This document shows, piece after piece, positions 37,288 through 47,544 of a DNA stretch of 64,000 nt. The notes under the pieces are model-generated. The model worked only from the letters and a program-made list of their open reading frames with translations. It made no database searches and was not told where the DNA came from. Position 1 is the first letter of the stretch. Each line of letters begins with the position of its first letter. Origin of the DNA: Brochothrix thermosphacta DSM 20171 = FSL F6-1036. GTDB taxonomy: Bacteria; Bacillota; Bacilli; Lactobacillales; Listeriaceae. The stretch covers positions 1,302,001-1,366,000 of the forward strand of contig NZ_CP145608.1 in NCBI RefSeq assembly GCF_036884295.1, read 5' to 3'. The translations under genes and the position numbers were made by a program.

Positions 37288-40200
37288 TTAGAAAAGTGAC
37301 AATTGATTCTCATCAGGCAACCCTTCAAGGCAACCCATATCTGTCATATAATCAATGATTGATTGTGATACTTTACTACGTTGTTTCACATCTTCTTTCG
37401 ATAGGAAAATACCGTCTGCACGAGCCGCTTCTAATTGTTTAGCGACGTTAGTTCCTAAACCAGGAATAGAATCAAACGGAGGTATTAATGAATCGCCTTC
37501 AATAATAAATTCAGCTGCTTTCGATTTATATAAATCAACTTTTTGGAATTTATAACCACGAGCAACCATTTCATTTGCTAATTCTAGAACAGTTAAAAGG
37601 TTTTTCTCTTTCGTTGAAGCTTCCATCCCTTTATCCGTGATGTTTTTCATGCTGGCTACTATTGCGTGTTTACCGTTAACCATTGAAATTAAATCAAAGT
37701 CATCCGCACGAACTGTAAAGTAGGTTGCATAGTAGAATAACGGGTGATGGACTTTAAAGTAAGCGATTCTTACCGCATTTAAGACATAAGCTGCTGCATG
37801 GGCTTTCGGGAACATGTATTTGATTTTTTTACATGAATCAATGTACCAATCAGGTACATTTTCAGCGCGCATAGCCGCTTCCCAATCTTCAGGAATTCCT
37901 TTTCCTTTACGAACGGATTCCATGATTTTGAAAGCTAATGATTCTTCGACGCCCATATAAATTAAACCAACCATGATATCATCACGACAACCAATTACTT
38001 CTGAAAGAACGGATTGACCTGATTTAATTAATTCTTCGGCGTTACCTAACCAAACATCTGTCCCGTGTGATAGTCCTGAAATTTGGAGCAATTCACTAAA
38101 AGTACTTGGGTTGGTTTGTTCTAACATTTGTCGAACAAAACGCGTTCCGAATTCAGGGACTCCTAAAGTTCCTGTTTTTGAATTAATATCTTCTGGTGTA
38201 ACACCTAATGACGTTGTACCTGAAAACAATGCGAAGACTTCCGGATCATCCGTTGGGATTTGTTCCGGTGTAATACCACTTAAATCTTGTAACATACGAA
38301 TCATTGTCGGATCATCGTGACCCAGTATATCTAACTTCAAGACGTTATCATGAATTGAGTGGAAATCAAAATGCGTTGTTTTCCAATCTGAGTTGACGTC
38401 ATCGGCTGGGAATTGGATCGGTGAAAAATCATACACATCCATGTAATCAGGAATAACAATAATCCCCCCTGGATGTTGCCCGGTTGTCCGCTTCACTCCT
38501 GTACAGCCACTTACTAGGCGATCTGTTTCAGCGCCCCGAATATGAAGGTCATTGTCGCGCTCATAAGCTTTTACAAAACCATAAGCTGTTTTTTCGGCCA
38601 CTGTTCCGATCGTTCCTGCACGGTAAACGTACTCTTCACCAAACAATACTTTCGTATAGTTATGAGCTTGTGCTTGATAGTCTCCTGAGAAGTTTAAATC
38701 GATATCGGGTACTTTATCCCCTTTAAAGCCTAAGAAAGTTTCGAAAGGAATATCGTGTCCGTCTTTATCGTAGTTAGTGCCACACTCTGTACATGGTTTA
38801 TCTGGTAAATCAAAACCAGAACCCACTGAGCCGTCATGGAAAAACTCAGAATGCTGACATTTTGGACAGACATAATGTGGCGGTAAGGGATTAACCTCTG
38901 TGATTCCCGTCATCGTTGCAACGAAAGAAGAACCGACAGATCCACGAGAACCTACGATATAACCGTCATCATTTGATTTCTTAACGAGCTTTTGCGAGAT
39001 TAAGTAAATAACACCGAATCCATGCCCGATAATACTCTTTAATTCTTTTTCTAAACGATCGATGATAATTTGCGGTAATTCTTCACCGTATTTAGCGCGT
39101 GCATTGTTGTAACTCATTTCTGTAACTTCTTCATCCGCCCCTTCAATTTTAGGCGTGTATAATTCATCCTTCACTGGAACGATAGGTTCACATTGATCTG
39201 CAATCGCGTTGGTGTTAGTTACAACTAATTCAAATGCTTTGTCTTCACCTAAAAAGGCAAATTCTTCCAACATTTCGTCTGTTGTACGGAAATGAACGTC
39301 AGGCATCGGGTAACGATTCAGAGGGTTGGCTCCCCCTTGAGAATTAATTAAAATTTTACGGTAAATTTTATCTTTTGGATCAAGGTAATGCACGTTACCT
39401 GTTGCGACAACTGTTTTACCTAATTTTTCACCTAAAGCAATTACATTTTTGATGATGTCTTGTAGTGCTTCGCGGTCACGTACCATTTCGTTTTCAATAA
39501 GCGTTTGATAAACAGTGGGTGGCATAACTTCAATATAATCATAGTAGGCTGCCGCATTTTCAGCTTCTACTGCCCCTTTTTGCATCATCGCCATAAAGAC
39601 TTCACCACGATCACAACCCGACCCCACAATTAAACCTTCACGTAATTTGTTTAATAAGGTTCTTGGTACACGTGGTATACGATGGAAGTAACTGAGGTTT
39701 GCCTCAGAAATCAATTTGAACATGTTTTTTAAACCGACATAGTTAGTTGCTAAAACTGTCGCGTGTGAGGGACGTGCACGTTTATAAGCATCGCCTTCAC
39801 CCACGTGTTCATTCAATTGATCGTGGAACAAAATAGTGTGTTCTTCTTCTGCATCCTTAATCAATTTCCACGCTAAGTATGCTGTAGCTTCCGAGTCAAA
39901 GATAGCCCGGTGATGTTGTTCAAGAATAATGTTAAATCGTTTGGTTAATGTATTAAGACGATGGTTTTTGAAGTGTGGGTATAAGAAACGCGCGAGTTCT
40001 AATGTATCTAGCACAGGGTTTTCGGCAACCCCCATATTATGGCGTTTATATGCCGTATTTAAGAAGCCCATATCAAAACTTGCGTTATGAGCAACAAGGA
40101 TATCATCTCCTGCCCATTCTTTAAAACGCTTAAACACTTCTTCTTCTGTTGGTGTGTTAGCAACCATATCATCTGTAATACCTGTTAAGTTAATTGTTGT

Positions 40201-41607
40201 GGCACTTAAAGGATGACCTGGATTGATAAAGGCTTCAAATTCATCAACCTTTTCACCGTTAACCATTCTTACCGCACCTAACTCAATTACCTTATCGTAA
40301 ACCGCAGATAGCCCTGTTGTTTCCACATCAAAAACGACATATGAAGCATCACGTAAATTACGATGTGACTCATTGTATACAATCGGTACGCCTTCATCGA
40401 TTAAATTGATTTCTACACCGTATAAAATTTTAATGCCGTGTTTTTTTCCAGCAGCATGTGCATCAGGGAAGGACTGCGCCACAGAGTGATCGGTAATCGC
40501 AACTGCTTTATGCCCCCACTTCGCTGCTTGAGCAACTAAATCACCCGTTGGTGTTACAGCATCCATTGCACTCATCGGTGTATGTAAGTGTAACTCTACG
40601 CGTTTTTCAGCTGCTTTATCTTCACGACCTTTAACTGAAATTTCATTAATATCTTGCGCCATCAAGATTAACTCTCGAGAGAAGTTATCATTTTGGACAG
40701 AACCACGAACTTTTACCCATAAGCCTTTTTTTATACCTGCGAAGATTGAGCTATCATCTTTATCACGCGAGAACATCTTAACAATAATCGAGCTACGGTA
40801 ATCAGTGATTTTAAACTGAACCAATGAACGACCGCTTCTCAGTTCACGTACCTCGGCATCAAAGATATAACCTTGCACTGTAACACGACGTTCTTCATCC
40901 ACGATTGCATCTAATGTCATCATTTCTTCATTCGCTTTAATTGGTAAGCCCAATACTAATGGGCCACTAGGTACTGGATTATCTTTCGATTGGTTCTCCA
41001 CACGTTTTTGCATTTCGTTTAAAGTTGCTAAGGCTTTAGCTTTATCTTCTTGTGCTTTATCTTCTGTAAATTTCTTAAATTCTTCTGATTCGCGATTAAC
41101 AGACTGAACATCAATGATAAAAGTATAGCCCGTAATTCCCGCCTGTTCTAACAAAGGTAGAATTTGGTTCGTACACTTTTTACTCATTACCATTTTTTCT
41201 GTTTCGTTATCCGCTGACAACGTAATTTTCCGTTGAGAAACGGACGGTACTTGATCAGCAATACGTTGACCAATCATCGGTGAACCTTCACGGACTTTAT
41301 TTGCAAAAAATGGCCAGTATTCTTGTAATAGTTCGCTTGTTAGTTCGCCACCTAATGATATGAATTTCAATTCTGATGAATGAATGTGATCAAAACTATT
41401 ACCAAGCGCCTCAGTTAAAACGCGATATGTTGTTCCTGTTAAATACGTTGGAATTTGAATCACAAACTGCCAGCGTTGGCTTTGCTGATGCACGACAACC
41501 TTTTCTAATGATGCTGTTTGTAATTCATTTACAATAACTTCATTGTCGGAGAGGCCGATTTGTTCAATCAGAATGTTTAATTTATTTGTTTCGTTTGGGT
41601 TCCCCAT
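37288..41607 (-). CDS. polC: DNA polymerase III PolC-type alpha subunit
   Basis: 1439 aa, the main replicative polymerase of low-GC Gram-positives. Order: N-terminal domains, OB fold, PHP domain ([17 protein letters not shown]), a DEDDh 3'-5' exonuclease inserted in PHP ([20 protein letters not shown] and NASFDMGFL), a zinc-binding stretch ([10 protein letters not shown] ... CTECG), and the catalytic core with [15 protein letters not shown]. The C-terminal end (DENQLSLF) resembles a beta-clamp binding motif (QLSLF). All parts look intact. In Listeria it follows proS; here about 20 kb separate them. Confidence 0.97.
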   Translation of the reverse strand: MGNPNETNKLNILIEQIGLSDNEVIVNELQTASLEKVVVHQQSQRWQFVIQIPTYLTGTTYRVLTEALGNSFDHIHSSELKFISLGGELTSELLQEYWPFFANKVREGSPMIGQRIADQVPSVSQRKITLSADNETEKMVMSKKCTNQILPLLEQAGITGYTFIIDVQSVNRESEEFKKFTEDKAQEDKAKALATLNEMQKRVENQSKDNPVPSGPLVLGLPIKANEEMMTLDAIVDEERRVTVQGYIFDAEVRELRSGRSLVQFKITDYRSSIIVKMFSRDKDDSSIFAGIKKGLWVKVRGSVQNDNFSRELILMAQDINEISVKGREDKAAEKRVELHLHTPMSAMDAVTPTGDLVAQAAKWGHKAVAITDHSVAQSFPDAHAAGKKHGIKILYGVEINLIDEGVPIVYNESHRNLRDASYVVFDVETTGLSAVYDKVIELGAVRMVNGEKVDEFEAFINPGHPLSATTINLTGITDDMVANTPTEEEVFKRFKEWAGDDILVAHNASFDMGFLNTAYKRHNMGVAENPVLDTLELARFLYPHFKNHRLNTLTKRFNIILEQHHRAIFDSEATAYLAWKLIKDAEEEHTILFHDQLNEHVGEGDAYKRARPSHATVLATNYVGLKNMFKLISEANLSYFHRIPRVPRTLLNKLREGLIVGSGCDRGEVFMAMMQKGAVEAENAAAYYDYIEVMPPTVYQTLIENEMVRDREALQDIIKNVIALGEKLGKTVVATGNVHYLDPKDKIYRKILINSQGGANPLNRYPMPDVHFRTTDEMLEEFAFLGEDKAFELVVTNTNAIADQCEPIVPVKDELYTPKIEGADEEVTEMSYNNARAKYGEELPQIIIDRLEKELKSIIGHGFGVIYLISQKLVKKSNDDGYIVGSRGSVGSSFVATMTGITEVNPLPPHYVCPKCQHSEFFHDGSVGSGFDLPDKPCTECGTNYDKDGHDIPFETFLGFKGDKVPDIDLNFSGDYQAQAHNYTKVLFGEEYVYRAGTIGTVAEKTAYGFVKAYERDNDLHIRGAETDRLVSGCTGVKRTTGQHPGGIIVIPDYMDVYDFSPIQFPADDVNSDWKTTHFDFHSIHDNVLKLDILGHDDPTMIRMLQDLSGITPEQIPTDDPEVFALFSGTTSLGVTPEDINSKTGTLGVPEFGTRFVRQMLEQTNPSTFSELLQISGLSHGTDVWLGNAEELIKSGQSVLSEVIGCRDDIMVGLIYMGVEESLAFKIMESVRKGKGIPEDWEAAMRAENVPDWYIDSCKKIKYMFPKAHAAAYVLNAVRIAYFKVHHPLFYYATYFTVRADDFDLISMVNGKHAIVASMKNITDKGMEASTKEKNLLTVLELANEMVARGYKFQKVDLYKSKAAEFIIEGDSLIPPFDSIPGLGTNVAKQLEAARADGIFLSKEDVKQRSKVSQSIIDYMTDMGCLEGLPDENQLSLF

Positions 41608-41964
41608 CTGTTCATCTCCACCTGTTCCTATTTGATCTGTTCAACCTGTTAAGTATAGCAAATTTCGAGCATAAGGGACAGTCGCTACTATCTATAATCT
41701 AACTGTAATTTCGTAATAGCTTATTAATTTGTTAGCTAAAAGCACTTTATTTGGTTACAAAAGAAACGCTCTCGTTCTAAAACAATCATTTGGAAGGTAA
41801 ACATAATTTAATAATGTATTTCACCTATTTATTTTATAAAACAAACCACAGTGTTATTTTTACCGGGCATTATAAAAACACTATTTTCGAATCGAAGGTT
41901 TTATATATTTTATAGAAACTCTTTTAAGTGCAATTTATCGAAAATAACAGCTCTTTCACGTACG
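41608..41964. other. Intergenic region upstream of polC
   Basis: No gene seen. A TATACT on the minus strand about 50 bp before polC could be a -10 box, without a clear -35. The rest is AT-rich with no recognisable structure. Confidence 0.4.
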
Positions 41965-41989
41965 AAAACTCCCGCAAAACGAGCGGGAG
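41965..41989 (-). terminator. Intrinsic terminator of the 41998 gene
   Basis: CTCCCGC and GCGGGAG form the stem; on the minus strand TTTTCG follows. Confidence 0.7.
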
Positions 41990-41997
41990 CTTCTGTG

Positions 41998-42375
41998 TTA
42001 TTTACTTAAATCCAAATGCAACGTTACTTCTGCACCTGTCACGGATTTCCCATGATGCCAGTTTGTTTCTATTTGAAGTTTTGCTTGTAGCAATGGCCAT
42101 GGCAAACGGTCTCTACCGTTATCAAAGAACTCGCGAAAAATATCTCTGATTAAATCTAAAATATCTTCACGCTTTTCAGCATAATCATAACAGGTGAATA
42201 CAATATAAGCTGAGCGATTTTCTGCAAGAAAATTGTGGTCTTCCTGTCTATCCAGAACCATAAACGGATACTGATATTCCTCTATCGGGAAAGTCACTTG
42301 CACATCATGCCCTCGTTGCTGTATCCGGCTCTTAATATCTTCATAAACGCTTTGTAATACGTGTAATTGCGTCAT
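41998..42375 (-). CDS. Hypothetical protein, possibly phage-tail-component-like
   Basis: 125 aa with RBS AAGGGAGC. It starts with a helix (LHVLQSVYEDIKSRIQQRGHD), then beta-rich sequence (YQYPFMVLDRQEDHN ... SAYIVFTCYDYAEKRED) and a region WPLLQAKLQIETNWHHGKSVTGAEVTLHL. The pattern recalls small phage tail-terminator-like proteins, but no other phage gene is nearby, and I am not sure. Own terminator. Confidence 0.6.
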   Translation of the reverse strand: MTQLHVLQSVYEDIKSRIQQRGHDVQVTFPIEEYQYPFMVLDRQEDHNFLAENRSAYIVFTCYDYAEKREDILDLIRDIFREFFDNGRDRLPWPLLQAKLQIETNWHHGKSVTGAEVTLHLDLSK

Positions 42376-42511
42376 TTAAGCTAGCTCCCTTCAGTTGTTT
42401 TAACGTGATACAACTAAAGTATAAACAAAGGAATGGCGTTTTGTAAAAACAGGAAAAAAGCAATTTGTCCCTTATTATAAAGCCATATTCGTATTATGGG
42501 GATGTGAATGA

Positions 42512-44143
42512 TTAGCTTAAGTTACGAATCTGTTGCGAGAGTTCTTTAAAGGCTTTATCCAAATCATCATAACTCGAATCTTTTGGCGTCAATAAACTAA
42601 GTTGCCCCAAAATATGTTGGCGTTCATTCTCTAAAAGTAGCCGTTTGGTATCATTATCCTCGCCTGTGACTTGTTTTTCTAGCGGCTGTCCTATTTTTTT
42701 ATCTTTAAGTAGTAATACTCTATCTGTAACTTTTTCGATGAAATAACGATCGTGTGACACAACGATTAACGTACCCGTAAAGGCAGCCAAAGTGACTTCC
42801 AATTGCTCGCGAGAAGGTAAATCTAAATGATTAGTGGGTTCATCTAATACAAGGACATTAGTTCCTTCAATGATATAGCGCATCAACTTACACTTAACTC
42901 TTTCCCCCATGCTCATTTCACTAATTGGATTGAACCATTGCTGCGCTTGAAAGCCTAGTTGTTTAAATAGATGACGAATACCTGCTATTTCAGAGCGATT
43001 ATAAGGCGTGAATAACTTTTCAGGGCTTTTATCTAACGGCAAATCAAATACTTCTTGTGTTAAATAACCTATTTTAGCTGCAGGTGAACGCCAAACGCTT
43101 CCACTTGTGGGTGTTTCCCCCATAATAATATTTAACAAAGTTGTTTTTCCCGCACCGTTGGCTCCCGTTAAAGCTATTTTTTCCCCCTGCTGGATAGTGA
43201 AACTGACCGCTTCAAAAAGTGTCTCTTGCTGATATTTTTTAGTGATACCTTGAAGTTCCAAGATACGACGACCTTGTTTCGGCTGATTTTTCAGAGTAAA
43301 GGTAACTGCCTCTTCTTGTGTTATCGGGGCAAGATCCGCTTTATCAATTTCTTTTTGTAATCTTTTTTGTTTCGATTTAACTTGTGTATCCATCCGTTTC
43401 GCTTTACCACGGTAATATTCTTTAAAGCCTTCTTGTTTCGTTGATTGTGCATGGGCTTCACTTGACCATGATTGTAAGGTGTTCATTTGGTCGGATACGC
43501 GTTTGATTTCTTTTTTTTGTTTGTCAAAAGCCCGCGCTTGTTCTTTTTCTCGGTTTTCACGAACAGACTGATAATGCGAATAATTTCCGATCTGTTCAAT
43601 AATTTTCTGAGATTCAATTGACCAAATTTTCGTCGCAACAGCATCGATAAAATAGCGATCATGGGATACCAGTACAACTGTACCCGTATAGCTTTTTATT
43701 TGTTCAATTAGGAACGCCGTGCTGTCTTTATCTAAGTGGTTGGTCGGTTCATCCAACAATAACAAACCATGTGGCTGCGCAAAGCCGAAAGCGAGACGTC
43801 GTTTGAGTTTCTCTCCACCACTTAATTTTTCATAGGGTAGATTTGGGACCTGCCATTGTGATAATAATTGTGCTTCTTTTGTTGAAACCATTTTATCTTC
43901 AACAAATGTTGCTGCTTCTTGAGCAACTAATAGTGGTTTAATTTGTGTATCAAACCACTGAATATGACCCGTACTTGGTAGTAAATCCTCTGTCATCAAA
44001 CGCATTAAGGTCGATTTTCCTGCTCCATTTCGACCAATAATTGCTAAACATTCACCTTGTTGAATACCGATGTGTTCCGCTTTAAATAATAAATCCTCTT
44101 TAAATGTAACTGTGAGGTTATTCATTTTCATTAATTCTTTCAT
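42512..44143 (-). CDS. ABC-F ribosomal protection-type protein (Vga/Lsa-like)
   Basis: 543 aa, two ATP-binding domains, no membrane segments. Both Walker A motifs are intact (GRNGAGKST and GANGAGKTT), as are signatures LSGGEKLKRRLAFG and MSMGERVKCKLMR and both DEPTNHLD. A charged linker of about 100 residues (KEQARAFDKQKKEIKRVSDQ) joins them, the part that reaches into the ribosome. Length and features resemble Vga-type proteins and Listeria Lmo0919, linked to resistance to lincosamides, pleuromutilins or streptogramin A. An attenuator-type leader precedes it, which supports antibiotic-induced expression. Confidence 0.8.
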   Translation of the reverse strand: MKELMKMNNLTVTFKEDLLFKAEHIGIQQGECLAIIGRNGAGKSTLMRLMTEDLLPSTGHIQWFDTQIKPLLVAQEAATFVEDKMVSTKEAQLLSQWQVPNLPYEKLSGGEKLKRRLAFGFAQPHGLLLLDEPTNHLDKDSTAFLIEQIKSYTGTVVLVSHDRYFIDAVATKIWSIESQKIIEQIGNYSHYQSVRENREKEQARAFDKQKKEIKRVSDQMNTLQSWSSEAHAQSTKQEGFKEYYRGKAKRMDTQVKSKQKRLQKEIDKADLAPITQEEAVTFTLKNQPKQGRRILELQGITKKYQQETLFEAVSFTIQQGEKIALTGANGAGKTTLLNIIMGETPTSGSVWRSPAAKIGYLTQEVFDLPLDKSPEKLFTPYNRSEIAGIRHLFKQLGFQAQQWFNPISEMSMGERVKCKLMRYIIEGTNVLVLDEPTNHLDLPSREQLEVTLAAFTGTLIVVSHDRYFIEKVTDRVLLLKDKKIGQPLEKQVTGEDNDTKRLLLENERQHILGQLSLLTPKDSSYDDLDKAFKELSQQIRNLS

Positions 44144-44167
44144 GTAATCATCCTCTCACGAAGGGAG

Positions 44168-44353
44168 AAAAAAATCCCTCCATCATAATAATGGAAGGAT
44201 TAGTATATATGCCGCACTAAATAAACGTATACGTTATTTTTAGAGAAAATGGGCAGACTAATCCTATTGGTATCATTTGAAAAATTCAGTTCAAACGTTT
44301 ACAACAAGATTATATTTTCATCGGCCACCCATCGTCCCTTCTGTTTTTAAGTT
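44168..44353 (-). promoter_or_regulatory. Transcription attenuator leader of the ABC-F gene
   Basis: The leader ends in an intrinsic terminator (stem ATCCTTCCAT with ATGGAGGGAT, then seven T; 44168-44200) placed just before the RBS. Upstream, AGGATTAGT (complement of 44257-44265) can pair perfectly with ACTAATCCT (complement of 44196-44204), which would break the terminator. A three-codon frame MKI* lies at 44310-44321. This terminator/antiterminator design is that of ribosome-mediated attenuation known for the Listeria lmo0919 leader (Rli53). Confidence 0.7.
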
Positions 44354-44359
44354 ACTAAA

Positions 44360-44388
44360 ATTATAACATGGCACTGAAAACTTAGCAA
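44360..44388 (-). promoter_or_regulatory. SigA-type promoter of the ABC-F leader
   Basis: On the minus strand TTGCTA, 17 bp, perfect TATAAT. It predicts a leader of about 210 nt. Confidence 0.7.
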
Positions 44389-44523
44389 AAAAGCTTTTTT
44401 AGCCATTCGATTTATTTTACAAATCAGCGCTTTACATAATCTTAACATAACCTTTAAGTAGACTTCACCATTTAAAAATATATTTACTTTAAGATAAAGA
44501 CATCACATCTTAAAGGAGCTACT

Positions 44524-46287
44524 ATGAAAAAAATCACACAGCTTAGTATTGTCATCTTACTATTAATTTTCGCTTTCCTTCCCTTCAAAACAGTTGCAGC
44601 TGAGGCATCATTATCGCCGATTGTTGTCTACGATGTACCAATCTCAAGCCTTCACCCCACTCAAGCAGGTATCGGAAAAATTCAAATTTCCTATAAATTG
44701 ACTGAATATCTCGCCAATGATGCTGCTTTAACAGCCAGTTTCTTTGAAGATTTTAATGAAGACAATGGTTATATCAAAGGCAACTATTTAACTGCTGATA
44801 CACAAACTCCAAAGCAAGATAAAAATCTTTTGAAAACAGTTAATATGCGAGAAGAATTAGGGGCACTCGTCAACCCAGCGCTTGGAAGTTTATCTGTCCA
44901 AGTTGTGATTGGACCTCATAAAGAATATTATGCTATCGATGGTCATCATGGCTCAAATACTAATCAACTCATTAAAGAGATGACCGGACTGGGCTATGAT
45001 AAAATTAATGTCGCAGTAATTGCTGACTATAGTGATTTAGATGAAAAAACTTTCTGGCAAACGATGTTAGCACAAAAGTATATGTATCCGAAAGCTTATA
45101 ATGTAGCTACACATCAGTACGAAACAATTTCAGGCTTGAAATTGCCGAAACAAATGAATAACCAATTGTTTGTGAATGATCCCTTCCGCGGTTTGAACTA
45201 CTTCTGGCGTTCAACTGCAATCAATAAAGATACTATTTCTGTTCCTTTTGCTGAGTTTTACTGGGGTGAGTTCATGTCACGCACACATGAATTTGATGAG
45301 TTGAATTTTCAAACACCTGGTGATTATCAAACAGCTTTTGAACGAGGCAATGTTATTTTCGAAAAACTGATTGCTGGCGATGCTAAATACACTAACCTGT
45401 TCAATGAAGTTGTTACGCAACAGTATGGCATAACAGCTAACCAAATTGCCTTACAAGACAGCTACAGTGCAGCTAAATTAGCAAAACAGCAAGATAAGCT
45501 CGATACAGCAAAAGCATATATGTTCTCACATCCGAATTTAACAACATCAAATCAAGCTGTTTTTGACGGCAATACACCCGTAGAGCCACCTACATCAGAA
45601 GATTCATCTACTGATGATAATACGAGCACCTCTGATACTGAAACAAGTTCAACTGCTAGTGATGATAGTTCTTCTTCTAGTGAACCAGATACGTCAGGAA
45701 GTGATACAAATTCTTCTGATACTGCAACAAGTTCAACTGCTAGTGATGATAGTTCTTCTTCTGCTAGTGAATCAGATACATCTGGAAGTGATACAAATTC
45801 TTCTGATACTGCAACAAGTTCAACTGATAGTGCTGATAGCTCTTCTTCTGCTAATGAATCAGATACATCTGGAAGTGATACAAACTCTTCTGACACTGAA
45901 ACAAGTTCAACTGCTAGTGATAATAGCTCTTCTTCTAGTGAATCAGATACATCTGGAAGTGATACAAACTCTTCTGATACTGCAACAAGTTCAACTAATG
46001 GTGAGAATAGCTCTTCTTCTGCTAGTGAATCAGATACATCTGGAAGTGATACAAATTCTTCATCTAATTCACAAAAAAATTCATCTGAACGTGAAACGAG
46101 TTCTTCTACAGATGCTGCTATTTCACCAGTAGAACAAACACATTCTTCAGATAAAACAGCTACAACACAAATTGCTGATTCTACACTACCACACACGGGA
46201 GATAGCCCCATCCATTTTTGGTTAATCCTATTAGGTGCTGCTTGTGTGATTACTGCGGGTATTAAATTTTATCGCTTAAAGGAGTAA
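44524..46287 (+). CDS. LPxTG cell-wall-anchored protein with ParB-like domain and Ser/Asp repeats
   Basis: 587 aa. Signal peptide at 1-27 (MKKITQLSIVILLLIFAFLP, cleavage after VAA). Residues about 30-320 contain a ParB-like segment (LSVQVVIGPHKEYYAIDGHH, GSNTNQLIKEMTGLGYDKIN) of the ParBc_2 type, unusual on a cell surface. Then five Ser/Asp/Thr-rich repeats of 28-29 residues, then sortase motif LPHTG, a hydrophobic span and RLKE. The layout is like SD-repeat surface proteins: a functional head, a flexible stalk and a wall anchor. Ligand or enzyme activity of the head is unknown. RBS AAAGGAG. Confidence 0.85.
   Translation: MKKITQLSIVILLLIFAFLPFKTVAAEASLSPIVVYDVPISSLHPTQAGIGKIQISYKLTEYLANDAALTASFFEDFNEDNGYIKGNYLTADTQTPKQDKNLLKTVNMREELGALVNPALGSLSVQVVIGPHKEYYAIDGHHGSNTNQLIKEMTGLGYDKINVAVIADYSDLDEKTFWQTMLAQKYMYPKAYNVATHQYETISGLKLPKQMNNQLFVNDPFRGLNYFWRSTAINKDTISVPFAEFYWGEFMSRTHEFDELNFQTPGDYQTAFERGNVIFEKLIAGDAKYTNLFNEVVTQQYGITANQIALQDSYSAAKLAKQQDKLDTAKAYMFSHPNLTTSNQAVFDGNTPVEPPTSEDSSTDDNTSTSDTETSSTASDDSSSSSEPDTSGSDTNSSDTATSSTASDDSSSSASESDTSGSDTNSSDTATSSTDSADSSSSANESDTSGSDTNSSDTETSSTASDNSSSSSESDTSGSDTNSSDTATSSTNGENSSSSASESDTSGSDTNSSSNSQKNSSERETSSSTDAAISPVEQTHSSDKTATTQIADSTLPHTGDSPIHFWLILLGAACVITAGIKFYRLKE
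45634..46062 (+). repeat. Five tandem 84-87 bp repeats coding the Ser/Asp stalk
   Basis: Units of 28, 29, 29, 28 and 29 codons, each starting DTxTSST and ending DTSGSDTNSS. DNA identity between units is high, so the number of copies may vary between strains by slippage or recombination. Confidence 0.85.
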
Positions 46288-46304
46288 CTTAATCACGCGC
46301 AAAT

Positions 46305-46352
46305 AAAAAAGCCAACAAGCTGACGTTTAACTGTCAGTCTGTCGGCTTTTTA
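46305..46352. terminator. Bidirectional intrinsic terminator
   Basis: AAAAAGCC(A)ACA and TGTCGGCTTTTT pair, with an inner GCTGAC/GTCAGT stem. It closes the LPxTG gene and the converging acetyltransferase gene. Confidence 0.8.
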
Positions 46353-46790
46353 TTATGACTTTAATCCTAAATGTAAAATAGGATATGGTTTACCACCGTC
46401 ATCTCTTTCGTCTCGCGAAAGGACTTCAAAGTGTTGTTTAAGATAAAATCTAACTGCAGCAGCATTTTGTTCATTAACATCCACTGACTTAATCGCGAAA
46501 TCAGAAAATAATTGAGCCATGATAGAACGCCCGTATCCTTGTCCGATGTATGGGGGTGCTATAAAAAACATTTCTAATTTTTGATTAGCTATCGCTGAAA
46601 AACCGATCGGCACATCGTCCTCTAACCATAGTTGCATATCTAATAAGGGTAAGTATTTAATTAATTGTATTTTAAATTCTTCGAAATCGCCTGGTAATAA
46701 AAAATCGTGTGTTTCACGAACAGAAGCTTCCCAGATACTGATAATAATAGCATCGTCTTTACGAATAGCAGGTTTCATTTTAATTGTCAT
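46353..46790 (-). CDS. GNAT-family N-acetyltransferase
   Basis: 145 aa. The acetyl-CoA site is visible as MFFIAPPYIGQGYGRSIMAQL (about 92-112), followed by VDVNEQNAAAVRFYLKQHFEV, the usual motif B with the Tyr. It resembles YjaB-type acetyltransferases. Substrate unknown. Shares its direction with the small membrane gene upstream (14 bp gap). Confidence 0.85.
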   Translation of the reverse strand: MTIKMKPAIRKDDAIIISIWEASVRETHDFLLPGDFEEFKIQLIKYLPLLDMQLWLEDDVPIGFSAIANQKLEMFFIAPPYIGQGYGRSIMAQLFSDFAIKSVDVNEQNAAAVRFYLKQHFEVLSRDERDDGGKPYPILHLGLKS

Positions 46791-46804
46791 CTGTATAAAC
46801 TCCT

Positions 46805-47020
46805 TTAGTAATTAAGTCCAAAATAAATTATAAAAATTAATAAATAAACTGCAATTATAGTAATAACAAGGCCGATAATGAATAATAGTACCGCTAAAAA
46901 AAGAGGCATTGACGTACGTAACTTCCAACTGCTTCTTATTAATAACCAGCCAAAAATGATAACAATGAGTGCGATTAAAATGAATGATAATCGCTCTTTA
47001 TACATAGCCCATATTTGCAT
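46805..47020 (-). CDS. Small two-span membrane protein
   Basis: 71 aa, RBS AAGGGGGC. Two hydrophobic segments (about 10-28 and 38-66) with a basic loop SSWKLRTSM between. No family recognised. Probably co-transcribed with the acetyltransferase gene. Confidence 0.6.
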   Translation of the reverse strand: MQIWAMYKERLSFILIALIVIIFGWLLIRSSWKLRTSMPLFLAVLLFIIGLVITIIAVYLLIFIIYFGLNY

Positions 47021-47181
47021 GTATTAGCCCCCTTAGCCTCTCTTTATAATAACATATTACCCTTTGAAAAATATTTTTATACAATTGAATACCATCGTTT
47101 TCTCAACTCATCCACTACTATGTTTTACAAAGTAGGTGAAGTGTTATAAAATAGTAACTATAAGTAAAGGTGGTGCAATCT

Positions 47182-47544
47182 ATGGAATCCGAGCTGAAAA
47201 TCTCTTCGCAGATGCTCAAAGGTATACTTGAAGGGTGTATTTTGATTGTTATTAGTCGTGAAACAGTCTACGGTTATGAAATGAATAAAAAGTTACAGGC
47301 CTTTGGTTTTTCCCCCTTATCAGAAGGAACAATTTATCCCTTACTTCTAAAATTACAAAATAAAGGGCTAATTGAAAGTGAACAACGTCTTTCCCCCGAT
47401 GGACCAAAACGAAAATATTTCAGTTTAAGCGACACCGGACAATTAGAATGCGAGCGATTCATCCAACAATGGCGTATCTTAAGACACTCCGTTGATCAAC
47501 TAATTGAAGGAGGCGGTTCATGTGATGAAGGAACTAATAGCTGA
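47182..47544 (+). CDS. PadR-family transcriptional regulator
   Basis: 120 aa from ATG 47182, which has AAAGGTGGT upstream. Winged helix with the PadR signature: GCILIVISRETVYGYEMNKK, then LSEGTIYPLLLKLQNKGLIE and RKYFSLSDTGQLECERF. PadR proteins commonly repress a neighbouring membrane-protein or efflux gene. The next gene starts inside its end, so the DUF1129-type membrane protein is the likely target or partner. Confidence 0.9.
   Translation: MESELKISSQMLKGILEGCILIVISRETVYGYEMNKKLQAFGFSPLSEGTIYPLLLKLQNKGLIESEQRLSPDGPKRKYFSLSDTGQLECERFIQQWRILRHSVDQLIEGGGSCDEGTNS

Noticed and set aside
45552-46211. Long open frames on both strands across the Ser/Asp repeats
   Set aside because: They are by-products of the repetitive TCT/GAT codon pattern of the LPxTG gene; no start signal and low-complexity products.
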